Below the pieces are notes generated by a model. The model made no database searches. It was not told the origin of the DNA and was given only the letters and a program-made list of their open reading frames with translations. This document shows positions 52,945 through 64,000 of a DNA stretch of 64,000 bases, piece after piece. Within the stretch, counting starts at the first letter, position 1. Every line of letters begins with the position of its first letter. Source of the stretch: Saccopteryx bilineata (Eukaryota > Chordata > Mammalia > Chiroptera > Emballonuridae); the NCBI RefSeq assembly GCF_036850765.1, contig NC_089492.1, forward strand, positions 183,846,106 through 183,910,105, in the 5' to 3' direction. A program made the position numbers and the translations under genes.

Positions 52945-54504
52945 GAAAGAAGAGGAAAGTGATGAAATAATGCTGCATTTTTTTCTTCATAACTTGGTAA
53001 TATATTACTGTAATCAGATGCACACAATTTTATTCTAACATCTGTGCCAAAACTTTGTTGTGTATTTATGCTATCATATACATATATCAATTTCATGCTT
53101 CTCTCTCTGTCATCATTAGCCTCTTTTTTGGGCTCCTTACCTATATCCTATTCCCTTCTCTAAACCATAAAGATATATTACCATTTGAGAAAAATAAAAC
53201 AACTGTGCAAAAAAGTACAATGTGGGTAATATATTTAAATTTTAAAATTAAAAGTTTGTTTAGCTAACTTTAAACTAAAATTAAAAATAGCAGATCCTGT
53301 TGAAAGAATGGCTCTTCAGAATCTGTCTTGCACCCAACTCTATCTATTTACTGGACTGTATAAAACATCCATTCTAGTTTTTAGGCCATGTTTGGTATTT
53401 TTTGTTTTTGTGCTATTCATAAATTAGTATCAACAAAAGAACCTAACTAAAGCCCAACATAGATAATAAAAGTTGGGATACATTGTAGTCACAACCTGAA
53501 ATGAACTAATTTGGGGCAAGGAGGCCCCTGTTACCAGTCTGTTAACTTAGTGCCTTATGGCCATTAAGTTTAGATAAATCAGTGCTGATGATACAGCTAC
53601 TAACTACATTGACCTAAAATGTATAACATGGCTGTCATCTTTCTGTTACAGTGCTTGGTGTGACAAGCTGGCTGGAATAATAACAATAGTGATAAGGCAT
53701 AAGATAACAGCAATTGGTTGTTTATTACTGATTGTTTCTAGTAATTTTAAAGATAAATTTTAAAGGACTTTTGGTTTAATTCTAAATTTATAATCTTGGA
53801 TACACTGAATATTCTTCTGGCTAAATATAGCTGATTGCTAACATATTTTTTAAGTTGTTGCAAAAATATACACATGAAACTCCATGGCTAGCTCAGGAGA
53901 TGCCTCTTTGTAATTTAATATTATTCCACTAAAAAGCATGACAAAAAAACTAGATGCTTTTGAGTTCCTTATATCTCACCCATAGTTCACAAAACCTACC
54001 ATCAGTTTTAAACTTTGTAATGCCAGTTTTAAATAACAAAGTAAACACATTTTTTTCCCAAAATTACTAAGCATTCTGTCAACCACATAAAGGCAGATGA
54101 AGTCCAGACTGACTCCGCAGGGTTGCCCAATTCAACACTCACAGACAGTAACAAAATCATGGACAAAGCACCCTAGGGTAGTGGCTCTATTTGAAAGTCC
54201 ATCAGACAAGAATATTCCATAATGTCTTTTAGATACTCATTTCTATTCTAGAAACCTCTAAAATATGGAAACGTTACTTCCCCACTTGAATTCCTCTGGC
54301 TGTAATTCACTTTGTTCTTGATAAAGATAAAAACATCAGCCCTCATCTCATCTCTGTTCAGGATCAAAACATCTAGCATCTCTCCCACAGCTTGCTAACA
54401 GGTACACATCCTTTTCTCTTTTTGTTCTGTCAGGATTTCCTGAATTCTAAGTTTAGCTCTTCCACACACTTCCATTCCTTTTCAAAGATCTCATGTGATT
54501 CTCC
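52945..54504. other. No recognised feature
   Basis: About 1.6 kb of unclassified AT-rich sequence; one 70-codon frame at 53055 without domain. Confidence 0.45.
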
Positions 54505-54618
54505 CCATTAGACAAGAAGCTACTCAAGAGTGGGGACTATATTTGCCTTATTTATCTCTGTATTCCTCATACTCAGCAAAGGACCTAGTGTATAAGAAGT
54601 ACTAAATAAATAATTGTT
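54505..54618 (+). mobile_element. L2 3'-end fragment
   Basis: 'agaagctactcaagagtggg', 'tctctgtattcctcatactc' and 'gtactaaataaataattgtt' follow the 3' terminal L2 consensus (gagggcagggac…ctgtatccccagc…gtgctcaataaatatttgttg). Confidence 0.65.
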
Positions 54619-54820
54619 TTTTTTTTATATTTTATTTATTGATTTTTTTTAGAGAGAGAAGAGTGAGAGAGAGAGACAGAGAGAGAGAGAGAGAAGGGGG
54701 AGGAGCAGGAAGCATCAACTCCCATATGTGCCTTGACCAGGCAAGCCCAAGGTTTCGAACCGGCAACCTCAGTGTTCCAGGTCGACGCTTTATCCCACTG
54801 TGCCACCACAGGTCAGGCCA
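54619..54820 (-). mobile_element. Short bat SINE (type II)
   Basis: AAATAAATAATTGTT is perfectly duplicated at 54604-54618 and 54821-54835; the SINE landed in the A-rich tail of the L2. The minus strand reads 'cctgacctgtggtggcacag', a (GA/CT)n stretch and an A-rich tail. It is the best-preserved type II copy in the window. Confidence 0.95.
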
Positions 54821-54835
54821 AAATAAATAATTGTT

Positions 54836-57104
54836 AAAAGAACAAATAATATAAAAATAAATAAAAAGAGAAATACCAAAGCTATTTTCCTCTTTCACTT
54901 TTCACTTCACTAAAGAATGAACTCAAGTGAATTACAGCTACGGCATTCAAGGTTGAGTGAGGCTGAGCGATGATGCCATGTTAAATCTGGCACAGCTGTC
55001 TTGCATATATTACTCTGGAGGGACCTTTGAAGGGATGGAAATAGACCGATTCCTTGGAAGCCAGCAATGCAATGTTATTCCTTTCTATTGTATTACTTGG
55101 CTCCTGGCAATTCAATTTATCTGATAGCTCACTGGTGTCTACTCCTGATTCTAAATGGCATATCCTAGTCAACAGAGGGAATTTATTATTGCACGATTCA
55201 GAGAAACCTAAGTTATGTAGATGCTGCAGGGCATGTGATTAATTTTCATCTGGCTTCTACCATGAGTTTGCTCCACTGTGCTTATAATTAGTCACTTTTA
55301 TTTAATAGCAACAGAGCTAGCAACATAGTTTGCCCAGAGTACAGGAACTGGAGTGATAGCACAGCATCCACAGCTAGAAGAATGGGAATGAGAGGGGTCA
55401 TCTGGACTCCAGAGACTTGGTTTTCTGTTACTTCTCTAATGTTGACCATGTGATATGACCATGAGCAAGTCAGTGCATTTCTCTGGCCCTGGTTTCCTAA
55501 GTTAATGAAAAGTTTGGAAACAAGGTCTCCTTAAGTTCTCATGCATTATGATTCTACTTAAAAAATGATAGTATGTCGGGTCAGAATTCTTTAGGCAACA
55601 TGCTGATGTGTTCCTGGTTGCACAGGAAGCTAAGAAAGCTTGCCCTGTGCCTGGTACCTGAGAGGCCTCCCTTCCCAATTCTGACCCTCCATACAGGGCA
55701 AGGTGTCTGGGATAAGGGGCACACTGAAGTCTGCACCTACTTTTAAAGCACAATCTGAGTTTGGGGTACTTGAGATCACTGAATGACCAAGATCTTTCAG
55801 AAGATGAAGCCTGAGCTGGTGTACTGGTTGGTGTCGAAACCACGCCCCAGAGGTGTCCTGTGGTTGGGAGATGAGCCTAGCGCAGGAAGAGAAGGGGCCA
55901 AGCCAAGGGGAGGGCCACCACATTTGTACTCTTTTCCAGGGCTGACAAATATTAGTGTGACCCACCAGGGGTCACTTCAGTGAAGGTAAAGGAGATAGAG
56001 GGGGACAAAGCAGCACCTTGTTACCTGCTTGTGGAAAATCTAAAATTTTTCTGTTTTCTAGATGCTTGAGGTTTTGTATAATCCATTTGAGACTATAATT
56101 GGCCCTCTTTTTGCAACATTCTCTGTTAGGCTCAGAGGAAGCAAAGTTGAATAATAGCATGCGGTGCCTGCTCTTGAGAGCACATAGGAAATATTTTATT
56201 GTGTATGGCACTGTAACCTTTGTCTACCTACAGACAAAAGAGTCATTTAAATGATGATGTTAATGTTAGAAGGCCTTTTTCAGGATTACCATGGGGACAC
56301 TTTTATGATGTCCAAAGGCTTGCAATCAAAAGTAGGCAGAGTCAGGGAGAAAAGAATATTACATACATAGAGTGGGGCCAAAACAAAGGCTACCTGATCT
56401 GTGTTTAGAAGGCTGCGAAGAGCAGCTGTGGAGGGGAATTTGTCTAGATCTAAAAAAAGGAAACTTGCTAAATAGGTACTGGTCAAAGTAAGGGCCTAAA
56501 ATATAGTGGCTGCTTTAAAAAGGTTTGGGAATAAAATGAAATGGATCAATAGATACGCTCATAGAGGACAGAACCACCTCAGAATCCGATATTTGTAAAA
56601 AAGGCACAGGGAGAAACAATTTTCTCCTCACAGCAACAGAAAGGGTCAGGAAACTATGGGTGAAATGGAGAATCAACTATGCAAACCAGAATCACACTAA
56701 TGAGTGGTTTTGAGAGCTGTCAGGAGTAGAAAATCTCTTTAAAAATTGTTATGTTTTATTACTTTTAGCTCTTAAGTGATGTATATTAATTTTTAAATAT
56801 ATATTAATCTTTCATTCAGCAATCTTGCCAAACCTTCCATGTCAGTTCTAAGTTGTCTATAGATTGTCTTGTACTATAGATTTCTCACTCTATAGATAGA
56901 TATCTTGGTAGCACTCAAGTTATTTATTTCCTCTGTTTACTGCTTTAGAAATATATATTTCAAATGTATTTGACCTATAATATATTCTTGATCAGTTTTA
57001 AATATTTACTATATAATATTGAGTATAATTTATTCTTTTATAAGCATTTGTATATTTTAAAATTTCTAAATTATGATGGGCTTTGGCTGTCTTACAGCTT
57101 TTTA
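54836..57104. other. No recognised feature
   Basis: About 2.3 kb that looks single-copy. Overlapping frames of 113 and 111 codons on the minus strand (55502-55965) show no domain. The right end (56760-57104) is very AT-rich and forms the target of L1-D. Confidence 0.45.
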
Positions 57105-57393
57105 ATTTTTTTTATTTATTTTATTTTTATTTATTTTTATTTTTTTTTAATTTTAATAATTTTATTTTTTTAATGGGGTGACATCAATAAATCAGGATAC
57201 ATATATTCAAAGATAACAAGTCCAGGTTATCTTGTCATTCAATTATGTTGCATACCCATCACCCAAAGTCATATTGTCCTCTGTCACCTTCTATCTTGTT
57301 TTCTTTGTGCCCCTCCCCCTCCCCCTTTCCCTCTCCCATTCCCCCCTCCCCCCGTAACCACCACACTTCCATCAATGTCTTTTAGTTTCACTT

Positions 57394-60300
57394 TTATGTC
57401 CCACCTACGTATGGAATAATGCAGTTCCTGGTTTTTTCTGATTTACTTATTTCGCTTCCTATCATGTTATCAAGATCCCACCATTTTGCTGTAAATGTTC
57501 CGATATCATCATTTCTTATGGCTGAGTAGTATTCCATAGTGTATATGTGCCACATCTTCTTTATCCAGTCATCTATTGACGGGCTTTTTGGTTGTTTCCA
57601 TGTCCTGGCCACTGTGAATAATGCTGCAATGAACATGGGGCTGCATGTGTCTTTACGTATCAATGTTTCTGAGTTTTGGGGGTATATACCCAGTAGAGGG
57701 ATCGCTGGGTCATAAGGTAGTTCTATTTTCAGTTTTTTGAGGAACCACCATACTTTCTTCCATAATGGTTGTACTACTTTACATTCCCACCAACAGTGGA
57801 TGAGGGTTCCTTTTTCTCCACAGCCTCTCCAACATTTCCTATTACCTGTCTTGTTAATAACAGGTGTGAGGTGGTATCTCATTGCAGTTTTGATTTGCAT
57901 TTCTCTAATAGCTAAAGAAGATGAGCATCTTTTCATATATCTGTTGGCCATTTGTATTTCTTCCTGGGAGAAGTGTCTGTTCATATCCTCTTCCCATTTT
58001 TTATGGGATTGTTTGTTTGTTTGTTGTTGAGTTTTATGAGTTCTTTGTATATTGTGGATATTAGGCCCTTATCTGAGCTGTTGTTTGAAAATATCATTTT
58101 CCATTTAGTTGGCTTTCTGTTTATTTTGTTATCAGTTTCTCTTGCTGAGCAAAAACTTCTTAGTCTGATGTAGTCCCATTCATTCATTTTTGCCTTCACT
58201 TCTCTTGCCTGTGGAGTCAAATTCATAAAATGCTCTGTAAAACCCAGGTCCATGAGTTGAGTACCTATGTCTTCTTCTATGTACTTAATTGTTTCAGGCC
58301 TTATGTTTAGATCTTTGATCCATTTGGAGTTAATTTTTGTACAGGGGGACAAACTGTAGTCCAGTTTCATTCTTTTGCATGTGGCTTTCCAGTTTTCCCA
58401 GCACCATTTATTGAAGAGGCTTTCTTTTCTCCATTGTGTGTTCTTGGCCCCTTTATCAAAAATTATTTGACTATATATATGTGGTTTTATTTCTGGACTT
58501 TCTATTCTGTTCCATTGGTTTGAGTGTCTATTTTTCTGCCAATACCATGCTGTTTTGATTGTCGTGGCCCTATAATATAGTTTGAAGTCAGGTATTGTAA
58601 TGCCCCCAGCTTCATTCTTTTTCTTTAGGATTGCTTTGGCTATTCGGGGTTTTTTATAGTTCCGTATAAATCTGATGATTTTTTGCTCTATTTCTTTAAA
58701 AAATGTCATTGGAAGTTTGATGGGAATTGCATTAAATTTGTATATTGCTTTGGGTAATATAGCCATCTTGATTATATTCTTCCTAACCAAGAACAAGGTA
58801 TATTCTTCCATCTCATTATATCTTTTTCGATTTCCCTTAACAATGCTTTATAGTTTTCATTATATAAGTCCTTTACATTCTTTGTTATGTTTATTCCTAA
58901 GTATTTTATTTTTTTTGTTGCAATCGTGAAGGGGATTATTCTTTTGAGTTCGTTCTCAATTGTTTCATTGTTGGCATATAGAAAGGCTATTGACTTCTGT
59001 ATGTTAATTTTGTATCCTGCGACGTTACTGTATTGGCTTATTGTTTCTAGTAGTCTTTTTGTGGATTCTTTGGGGTTTTCGATGTATAGGATCATATCGT
59101 CTGCAAAAAGTGATACCTTTACTTCTTCTTTTCTGATATGGATGCCTTTTATTTCTTTGTCTTGTCTGATTGCTCTGGCTAGAACCTCTAGTACCACATT
59201 AAATAAGAGTGGAGAGAGTGGACAACCCTGTCTTGTTCCTGATTTAAGGGGGAAAGCCTTCAGTTTAGTGCCATTTAATATGATGTTAGCTGATGGTTTA
59301 TCATATATGGCCTTTATCATGTTGAGATATTTTCCTTCTATACCCATTTTGTTGAGAGTCTTAAACATAAAATTGTGTTGTATTTTATCGAAAGCCTTTT
59401 CTGCGTCTATTGATAAGATCATGTGGTTTTTGTTCTTTGTTTTGTTGATATGGTGTATTACGTTAACCGTTTTACGTATGTTGAACCATCCTTGAGATTC
59501 TGGGATGAATCCCACTTGATCATGATGTATTATTTTTTTAATATGTTGTTGTATTCGATTTGCTAGTATTTTGTATAGTATTTTAGCATCTGTATTCATT
59601 AGAGATATTGGTTTGTAGTTTTCTTTTTTTGTGCCATCCTTGCCTGGTTTGGGTATGAGGGTTATGTTGGCCTCATAAAATGTGTTTGGAAGTATTGCTT
59701 CTTCTTCAATTTTTTGGAAGACTTTGAGTAGAATAGGAACCAAGTCTTCTTTGAATGTTTGATAAAATTCACTGGTATAGCCATCAGGGCCTGGACTTTT
59801 ATTTTTGGGGAGGTTTTTAATGGTTTTTTCTATTTCTTCTCTACTAATAGGTCTGTTTAGGCTTTCTGCTTCTTCTTGACTCCATCTAGGAAGGTTGTAT
59901 TGTTCTAGAAATTTATCCATTTTTTCTAGGTTGTTGAATTTAGTGGCATAAAGTTTTTCATAGTATTCTACAATACTTCTTTGTATATCTACGGTGTTCG
60001 TGGTGATTTCTCCTCTTTCGTTTTGGATTTTGTTTATATGAGTTCTTTCTCTTTTTTCCTTGGTAAGGCTTGCCAAGGGTTTGTCGATTTTGTTGATCTT
60101 TTCAAAGAACAAGCTCCTTGTTCCATTAATTTTTTTGTATAGTTTTTCATTCATTTCTTTCTGCTCTGATTTTTATTATCTCCTTTCTTCGGCTGGTTTT
60201 GGGTTTTTCTTTGTTCTTCTTTTTCTAATTCTTTAAGGTGTGAAATTAAGTGGTTCACTTGGACTGTCTCTTGTTTGTTCATATATGCCTGAAGTGATAT

Positions 60301-61195
60301 AAACTTTCCTCTTATCACTGCTTTTGCTGCATCCCATAGATTCTGATATGTTGTATTGTCATTTTCATTAGTCTGTATATATCTTTTGATCTCTGCACTT
60401 ATTTGTTCTTTGACCCATTCATTTTTTAAAAGTATGTTGTTTAGTTTCCACATTTTTGTGAGATTTTTTTCCTTTTTTTGCAGTTGAATTCTAGTTTCAA
60501 GGCTTTATGATCAGAAAATATGCTTGGTACAACTTCAATTTTTCTGAATTTGCTGATGTTGTTTTTGTGGCCCAACATATGGTCAATTCTTGAGAATGAT
60601 CCATGTACACTGGAGAAAAATGTATACTCAGTCACTTTGGGATGAAATGTCCTGTAGATGTCTATCATATCCAGGTGCTCTAGTGTTTTGTTTAAGGCCA
60701 CTATGTCTTTGTTGATTCTCTGTTTGGATGACCGATCTAGAGCCGTCAGCGGTGTATTGAGGTCTCCAAGTACGATTGTATTTTTGTCAGTTTTGGTTTT
60801 AAGATCAATAAGTAGCTGTCTTATATATTTTGGTGCTCCTTGGTTTGGTGCATATATATTAAGAATTGTTATGTCTTCTTGATTCAGTGTCCCCTTAGCC
60901 ATTATGAAATGGCCATTTTTGTCTCTGAGTACTTTTGTTGTCTTGTAGTCAGCATTATCCGATATGAGTATTGCTACCCCTGCTTTTTTTGGATGTTATT
61001 TCCTTGGAGTATTGTTTTCCAACCTTTCACTTTGAATTTGTTTTTATCCTTGTTACTTAGATGAGTTTCCTGTAGGCAGCATACAGTTGGATTTTCTTTT
61101 TTAATCCATTCTGCTACTCTGTGCCTTTTTATTGGTGAGTTTAATCCATTTACATATAGTGGAATTATTGACACTTGTGAGTTCCCTATTGCCAT
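57394..61195 (-). pseudogene. L1-D ORF2 (endonuclease-reverse transcriptase), few frameshifts
   Basis: Starts at the ATG complementary to 61193-61195 (MAIGNSQVSII…) and ends at the TAA at 57394. Endonuclease: 60974-61195 plus 60441-60902, with 'CLQETHL', 'GDLNTPLTALDR' (Leu where most L1s have Phe) and 'SDHKALKLE'. Reverse transcriptase: an uninterrupted 460-codon frame 58772-60154 with '[11 protein letters not shown]', '[10 protein letters not shown]', '[13 protein letters not shown]' and the catalytic 'FADDMILY' at about residue 350. The thumb/C-terminal region follows in 57981-58811 and 57394-57984. Four frame changes (near 60970, 60445, 60153, 57983) and one near 58790 break it. The protein would nick DNA and reverse-transcribe L1 RNA. 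Confidence 0.92.
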
Positions 61196-61559
61196 TTTAT
61201 ATCTTGCTTTCTGTTAGTTTTGTGTCTTGTTTGATCCTTCTCTTTCATTTTTCTATCTTTTGTTTTTATTTGGTTGTATTCCATACATCTTTCCTCTGTT
61301 GCTATCTCTTTTATCTCATGTGCTTCTGTGGTGGTTTTTTCAATGGTGGTTACCTTTGAGTAATGAAAAGGGTCCCTACCCTGTTCATTGTAGCGAACTA
61401 TTTTGTGAGTACTTTTGCACTCCATGGTCCTTTGCTACTGTTAATCTCCATCTTCTCCCCCTCTTTCTTTTTGTTGTTTTCACAGTTTAAATTTGTTTTT
61501 ATTGTGTTCTTCTTGGAGGTTTTACTTGTGGCTCTGCTTTTTTTTGTTCTTTGTATCTG

Positions 61560-62519
61560 ATTGGAGAACCCCCTTTAGTAATTCCTGGAGTGGGGGTTTT
61601 CTGATGATAAATTCCCTCATCTTTTCTGTATCTGTGAATATTTATATTTCTCCTTCATATTTGAAGGATAGCTTTGATGGGTATAGTATTCGTGGCTGAA
61701 AGTTCCTCTCTTTCAGGACTTTAAATATTGGGGTTCACTCTCTTCTAGCTTGTAGAGTTTCTGCTGAGAAATCTGATGATAATCTAATGGGCTTTCCTTT
61801 ATATGTTGTATTATTCTTTTCCCTGGTTGCCTTGAGAATTTTTTCTTTGCTGTTGGTTTGTGTCAATTTCATTATGATATGCCTTGGAGTAGGTTTGTTG
61901 GGGTTAAGAAAACTCGGAGTTCTGTTTGCTTCTTGAACTTGAGGGTTTAGTTCTTTCCACCGGCTTGGGAAGTTCTCATCTATTATTTGTTTGAGTATGT
62001 TCTCCATTCCATTTTCTCTCTCTTCTCCCCCTGATATACCTATTATTCTTATGTTATTCTTTCTGATGGAGTCAGATAATTCTTGTAGGGCTATCTCATT
62101 TTTTTAAAAATTTTTGAGTTTCTTTCTTCTTCTCTCTGTTGTGCCTCAAGTTGTTTGTCTTCTATTTCACTAATCTTCTCTTCTATCTGACCTGTTCTAT
62201 TAGCTAAGCTTGTTACTTCGTTTTTCAGCTCGTGAATTGAATTTTTCATCTCTGTTTGATTTCTTTTTATAGTTTCAATTTCCTTGGACATATATTCTTT
62301 GTGTTCTTTGAGTTTTTTTCTGAGCTCCCTAAATTGCCTTTCTGTGTTTTCTTGTATATCTCGGAGGATTTTTAGGATTTCTATCTTGAATTCTCTGTCA
62401 TTTAGCTCCAAGGTTTCCAATATATTAAATTTTTTCTCCATAGATTTTTCCTCATCTAGCTGTGTTACCTCTCTTTCTTTTATATCCATGATATTCGATT
62501 TTCTCTTCCTTAATGGCAT
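61560..62519 (-). pseudogene. L1-D ORF1 (RNA-binding protein), frameshifted
   Basis: The N-terminal and coiled-coil part is open at 62091-62519 (142 codons, 'LELNDREFKIEILKILRDIQ', heptads to about residue 120). The RRM-CTD part is open at 61735-62007 ('TPRHIIMKLTQTNSKEKILKA', 'YKGKPIRLSSDFSAETLQARRE'). A frame change lies around 62010-62095 and another near 61735. A stop is expected near 61560 from the family layout. It is clearly a different ORF1 lineage from the intact one at 21242-22135. Confidence 0.85.
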
Positions 62520-64000
62520 CTGAGGGTAGTTTTGTTGATAGTATTAATGAGATTTAATAAAGAATAAAAAGTTAAAAAAATAAAAAATCAAAGAGTTGTT
62601 TTTTTAAATTAATAATGAAATAAAGAAAAATAAAATAAAATAAAAATTTTTAAAAAAGGAAATTATTTCCCCCTCCTTTTTTCCTCTCCTCTCCTCTCCC
62701 TTCTTTCTTGAGAAAATCTTGTGGTGAACTGTGAATTATAACAAACAATGCCTGTAATGGAGGGCCTGAATTGGGAAAAAGTAATAAAGGGGCAAAAAAA
62801 GAAAGGAAAAAAAAAAAGAAAAAAGAAGGGGGTATGGACCCACAAAAAGCAAATAAGGAAAAAATTGGGGTCAAGAATAAAATGATTTGCTTTTAGGTGT
62901 TGGTTGACTAAGAGTTATGATGAGAGGAATAAGAGGGAAACAGAAAAATGGGGGGACAAATTAAAAAATTACTATTGTATTTAGTGGAACAAGAACTAGA
63001 TAAAATGGAGAGCCAGGGATGAGAGCACTGCTAGTGAGTTAAAAAGGTGAAGTAAAACCCCCCCAAAATGCCACAAACATAAGTTTGAGTCCCAGATAAG
63101 ATAATTTGTTTGTTATTGAGGTTTGAATGAGAGGAGATGTAAAGGAAAAAGGAAGAAACTAATATTAAGGGAGAAAAGAAAGAGAGAGAGTGAAAAAAAA
63201 AAGAGGGAACTATTAAAAGAAGAAAAAAGAAAAAAGAGGAGAGAGGGAGAGAGGGAGAGAGGGAGAGAGTTAAGGGTTTTGGAGTGCAACCCTCATAGAG
63301 AGAAAGGAAGAGGAAAGAAAAGATAATGGGAGATGTAACACTTATGGGTAGTATAGTTCAAGGAGAGGAGAGAGTAAGACCGGCAGAGAGTTAATCAGCC
63401 AAATTGGAGGAGGGAAAAAAAATATCAAGAATGAAGATAAGAGAAACAAATGAACAAATATAATAAAATGGGATAGGTTATAAAGTCTGCAGATTATTCT
63501 TGATTTTGAGAGGTTATCTTCTTGCTTTTTCTTTTCTCTCCCTCTTCCTGGTCGGTGACTCTGTTCCCCGGGTTCTGCCCCTTTGGCACGCTCAGGTAGA
63601 GGTTTGCAGTTGATAAGTCTCTATGGCGATGTCATGTATTGTGCTTTAGTCTCGTTGGCATTATAGGCTCATTAGCATTTATAGGCTCTGACAGTGAGAG
63701 AGTCCGTGTTCCTGGAGCCTTTCTCCTAGTCTTTCCTTCCTCAATTAGTAGCCTGATAATCCAGCTATGGGGTTGCTGCTGCCTCTGCCTGGATAGTAAG
63801 AGTCTCAAAGAGCTGGCAACTCCCCGCTCTATTTCCACTCAGCACAGGGCTCTGAGTAAGGCTCAGTCAGTCAGAGCTGCTAGCATAATCAGGCAGGCTT
63901 TCCACCCACTCAAAGACCTCTGGCTCTGCCACTCTGTCCGGTAACACAGCGGGCACCCACTTCCAGGGCGCTTAGAGGAAACTCTCACTCACTATCTGTT
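62520..64000 (-). promoter_or_regulatory. L1-D 5' UTR (incomplete) with two tandem monomers
   Basis: On the plus strand, segments from about 62710 and 62960 repeat the order 'gtaatggagggcctgaattg/aaatggagagccagggatga', 'atgccacaaa', 'aataaaatgatttgcttt/gataagataatttgtttgtt' and 'gatgagagg/aatgagagga'. They match the pair in L1-A. The region from 63500 to 63900 aligns with 24780-25150 of L1-A. The 5' terminus itself is outside the window, so the start motif cannot be compared. Confidence 0.75.

Larger units (their letters stand above)
57105..64000 (-). mobile_element. L1-D: near full-length LINE-1, 5' end beyond window
   Basis: The 3' end with A tail lies at about 57105-57160. It continues through the 3' UTR (C-rich tract 57305-57355), ORF2 (57394-61195), a spacer, ORF1 (about 61560-62519) and at least 1.48 kb of 5' UTR up to the window edge. 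It is the best-preserved member of the L1-A/D lineage here, with long open stretches but several frameshifts, so it is probably moderately young and dead in its own right. Confidence 0.93.

Noticed and set aside
55502..55965. Overlapping minus-strand frames of 113 and 111 codons, considered as a gene fragment
   Set aside because: Two different frames cover the same bases, neither has a recognisable domain, and no splice sites or polyadenylation signal fit.
58887..59495. Plus-strand frame of 202 codons
   Set aside because: It is antisense to the intact reverse-transcriptase frame of L1-D (58772-60154), a usual by-product of a long open frame.

Overview
The window is vertebrate, and almost certainly bat, genomic DNA. 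It holds no bacterial or viral gene organisation and no host exon that I can recognise. The main evidence is several tRNA-derived SINE families whose heads read 'ccctggccggttggctcag', 'cctgacctgtggtggcgcag' and 'gaccaggtgatggcgcagtg'. I know these as chiropteran SINEs (Ves/Rhin type). The long first type, with its 350-430 bp body, points to a rhinolophoid (horseshoe or roundleaf) bat, but that is inference from memory. Mammal-wide repeats (MIR, L2, MER5A, MER20, MLT1 LTRs, old L1M) support a placental mammal. The window looks intergenic or deep-intronic.

Layout. 1-9.0 kb: an L1 3' end, a short TSD-flanked L1, a nest of DNA transposons, a hAT element with a perfect 8-bp duplication, an MLT1 LTR and two SINEs. 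9.07-25.98 kb: one old minus-strand L1 (called L1-A) opened up by at least two further L1s (L1-B, full length with 5' end, 12.0-19.55 kb; L1-C, an ORF1-only deleted element, 20.45-23.05 kb), SINEs, a hAT element and an isolated L1 5'-end fragment. Each main insertion can be bounded by target-site duplications (TSDs), so the order of events can be read. 26-29 kb: mostly unclassified sequence plus MIRs. 29.18-32.08 kb: a Tigger/pogo-type DNA transposon with a decayed transposase and an inserted SINE. 32-57 kb: a low-density region with old L1, L2, MIR, MER and MLT1 remnants and five well-bounded SINEs. 57.1-64 kb: a minus-strand L1 (L1-D) running off the right edge, with a long open reverse-transcriptase frame and a tandemly repeated 5' UTR.

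What stands out. (1) The long SINE family carries a tandem pair of near-consensus CTCF cores (CCACCAGGGGGCGA). Seven such cores in this window survive well, in six of the SINEs, and the forward and reverse orientations form convergent pairs. (2) L1-C keeps 5' UTR, an intact 297-codon ORF1 and a 3' end, but has lost about 3.4 kb of ORF2, so it is a half-L1-like element. (3) A 147-bp extreme 5' end of an L1, carrying a perfect CRE palindrome, sits alone between copies of the same 13-bp target that a SINE then reused. (4) Two L1 lineages coexist with unrelated 5' UTRs, each built of its own diverged tandem monomers. I did not find evidence for a new multi-gene system. The novelty here is in mobile-element architecture and the regulatory motifs those elements carry. 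Family names are from memory and no database search was possible.
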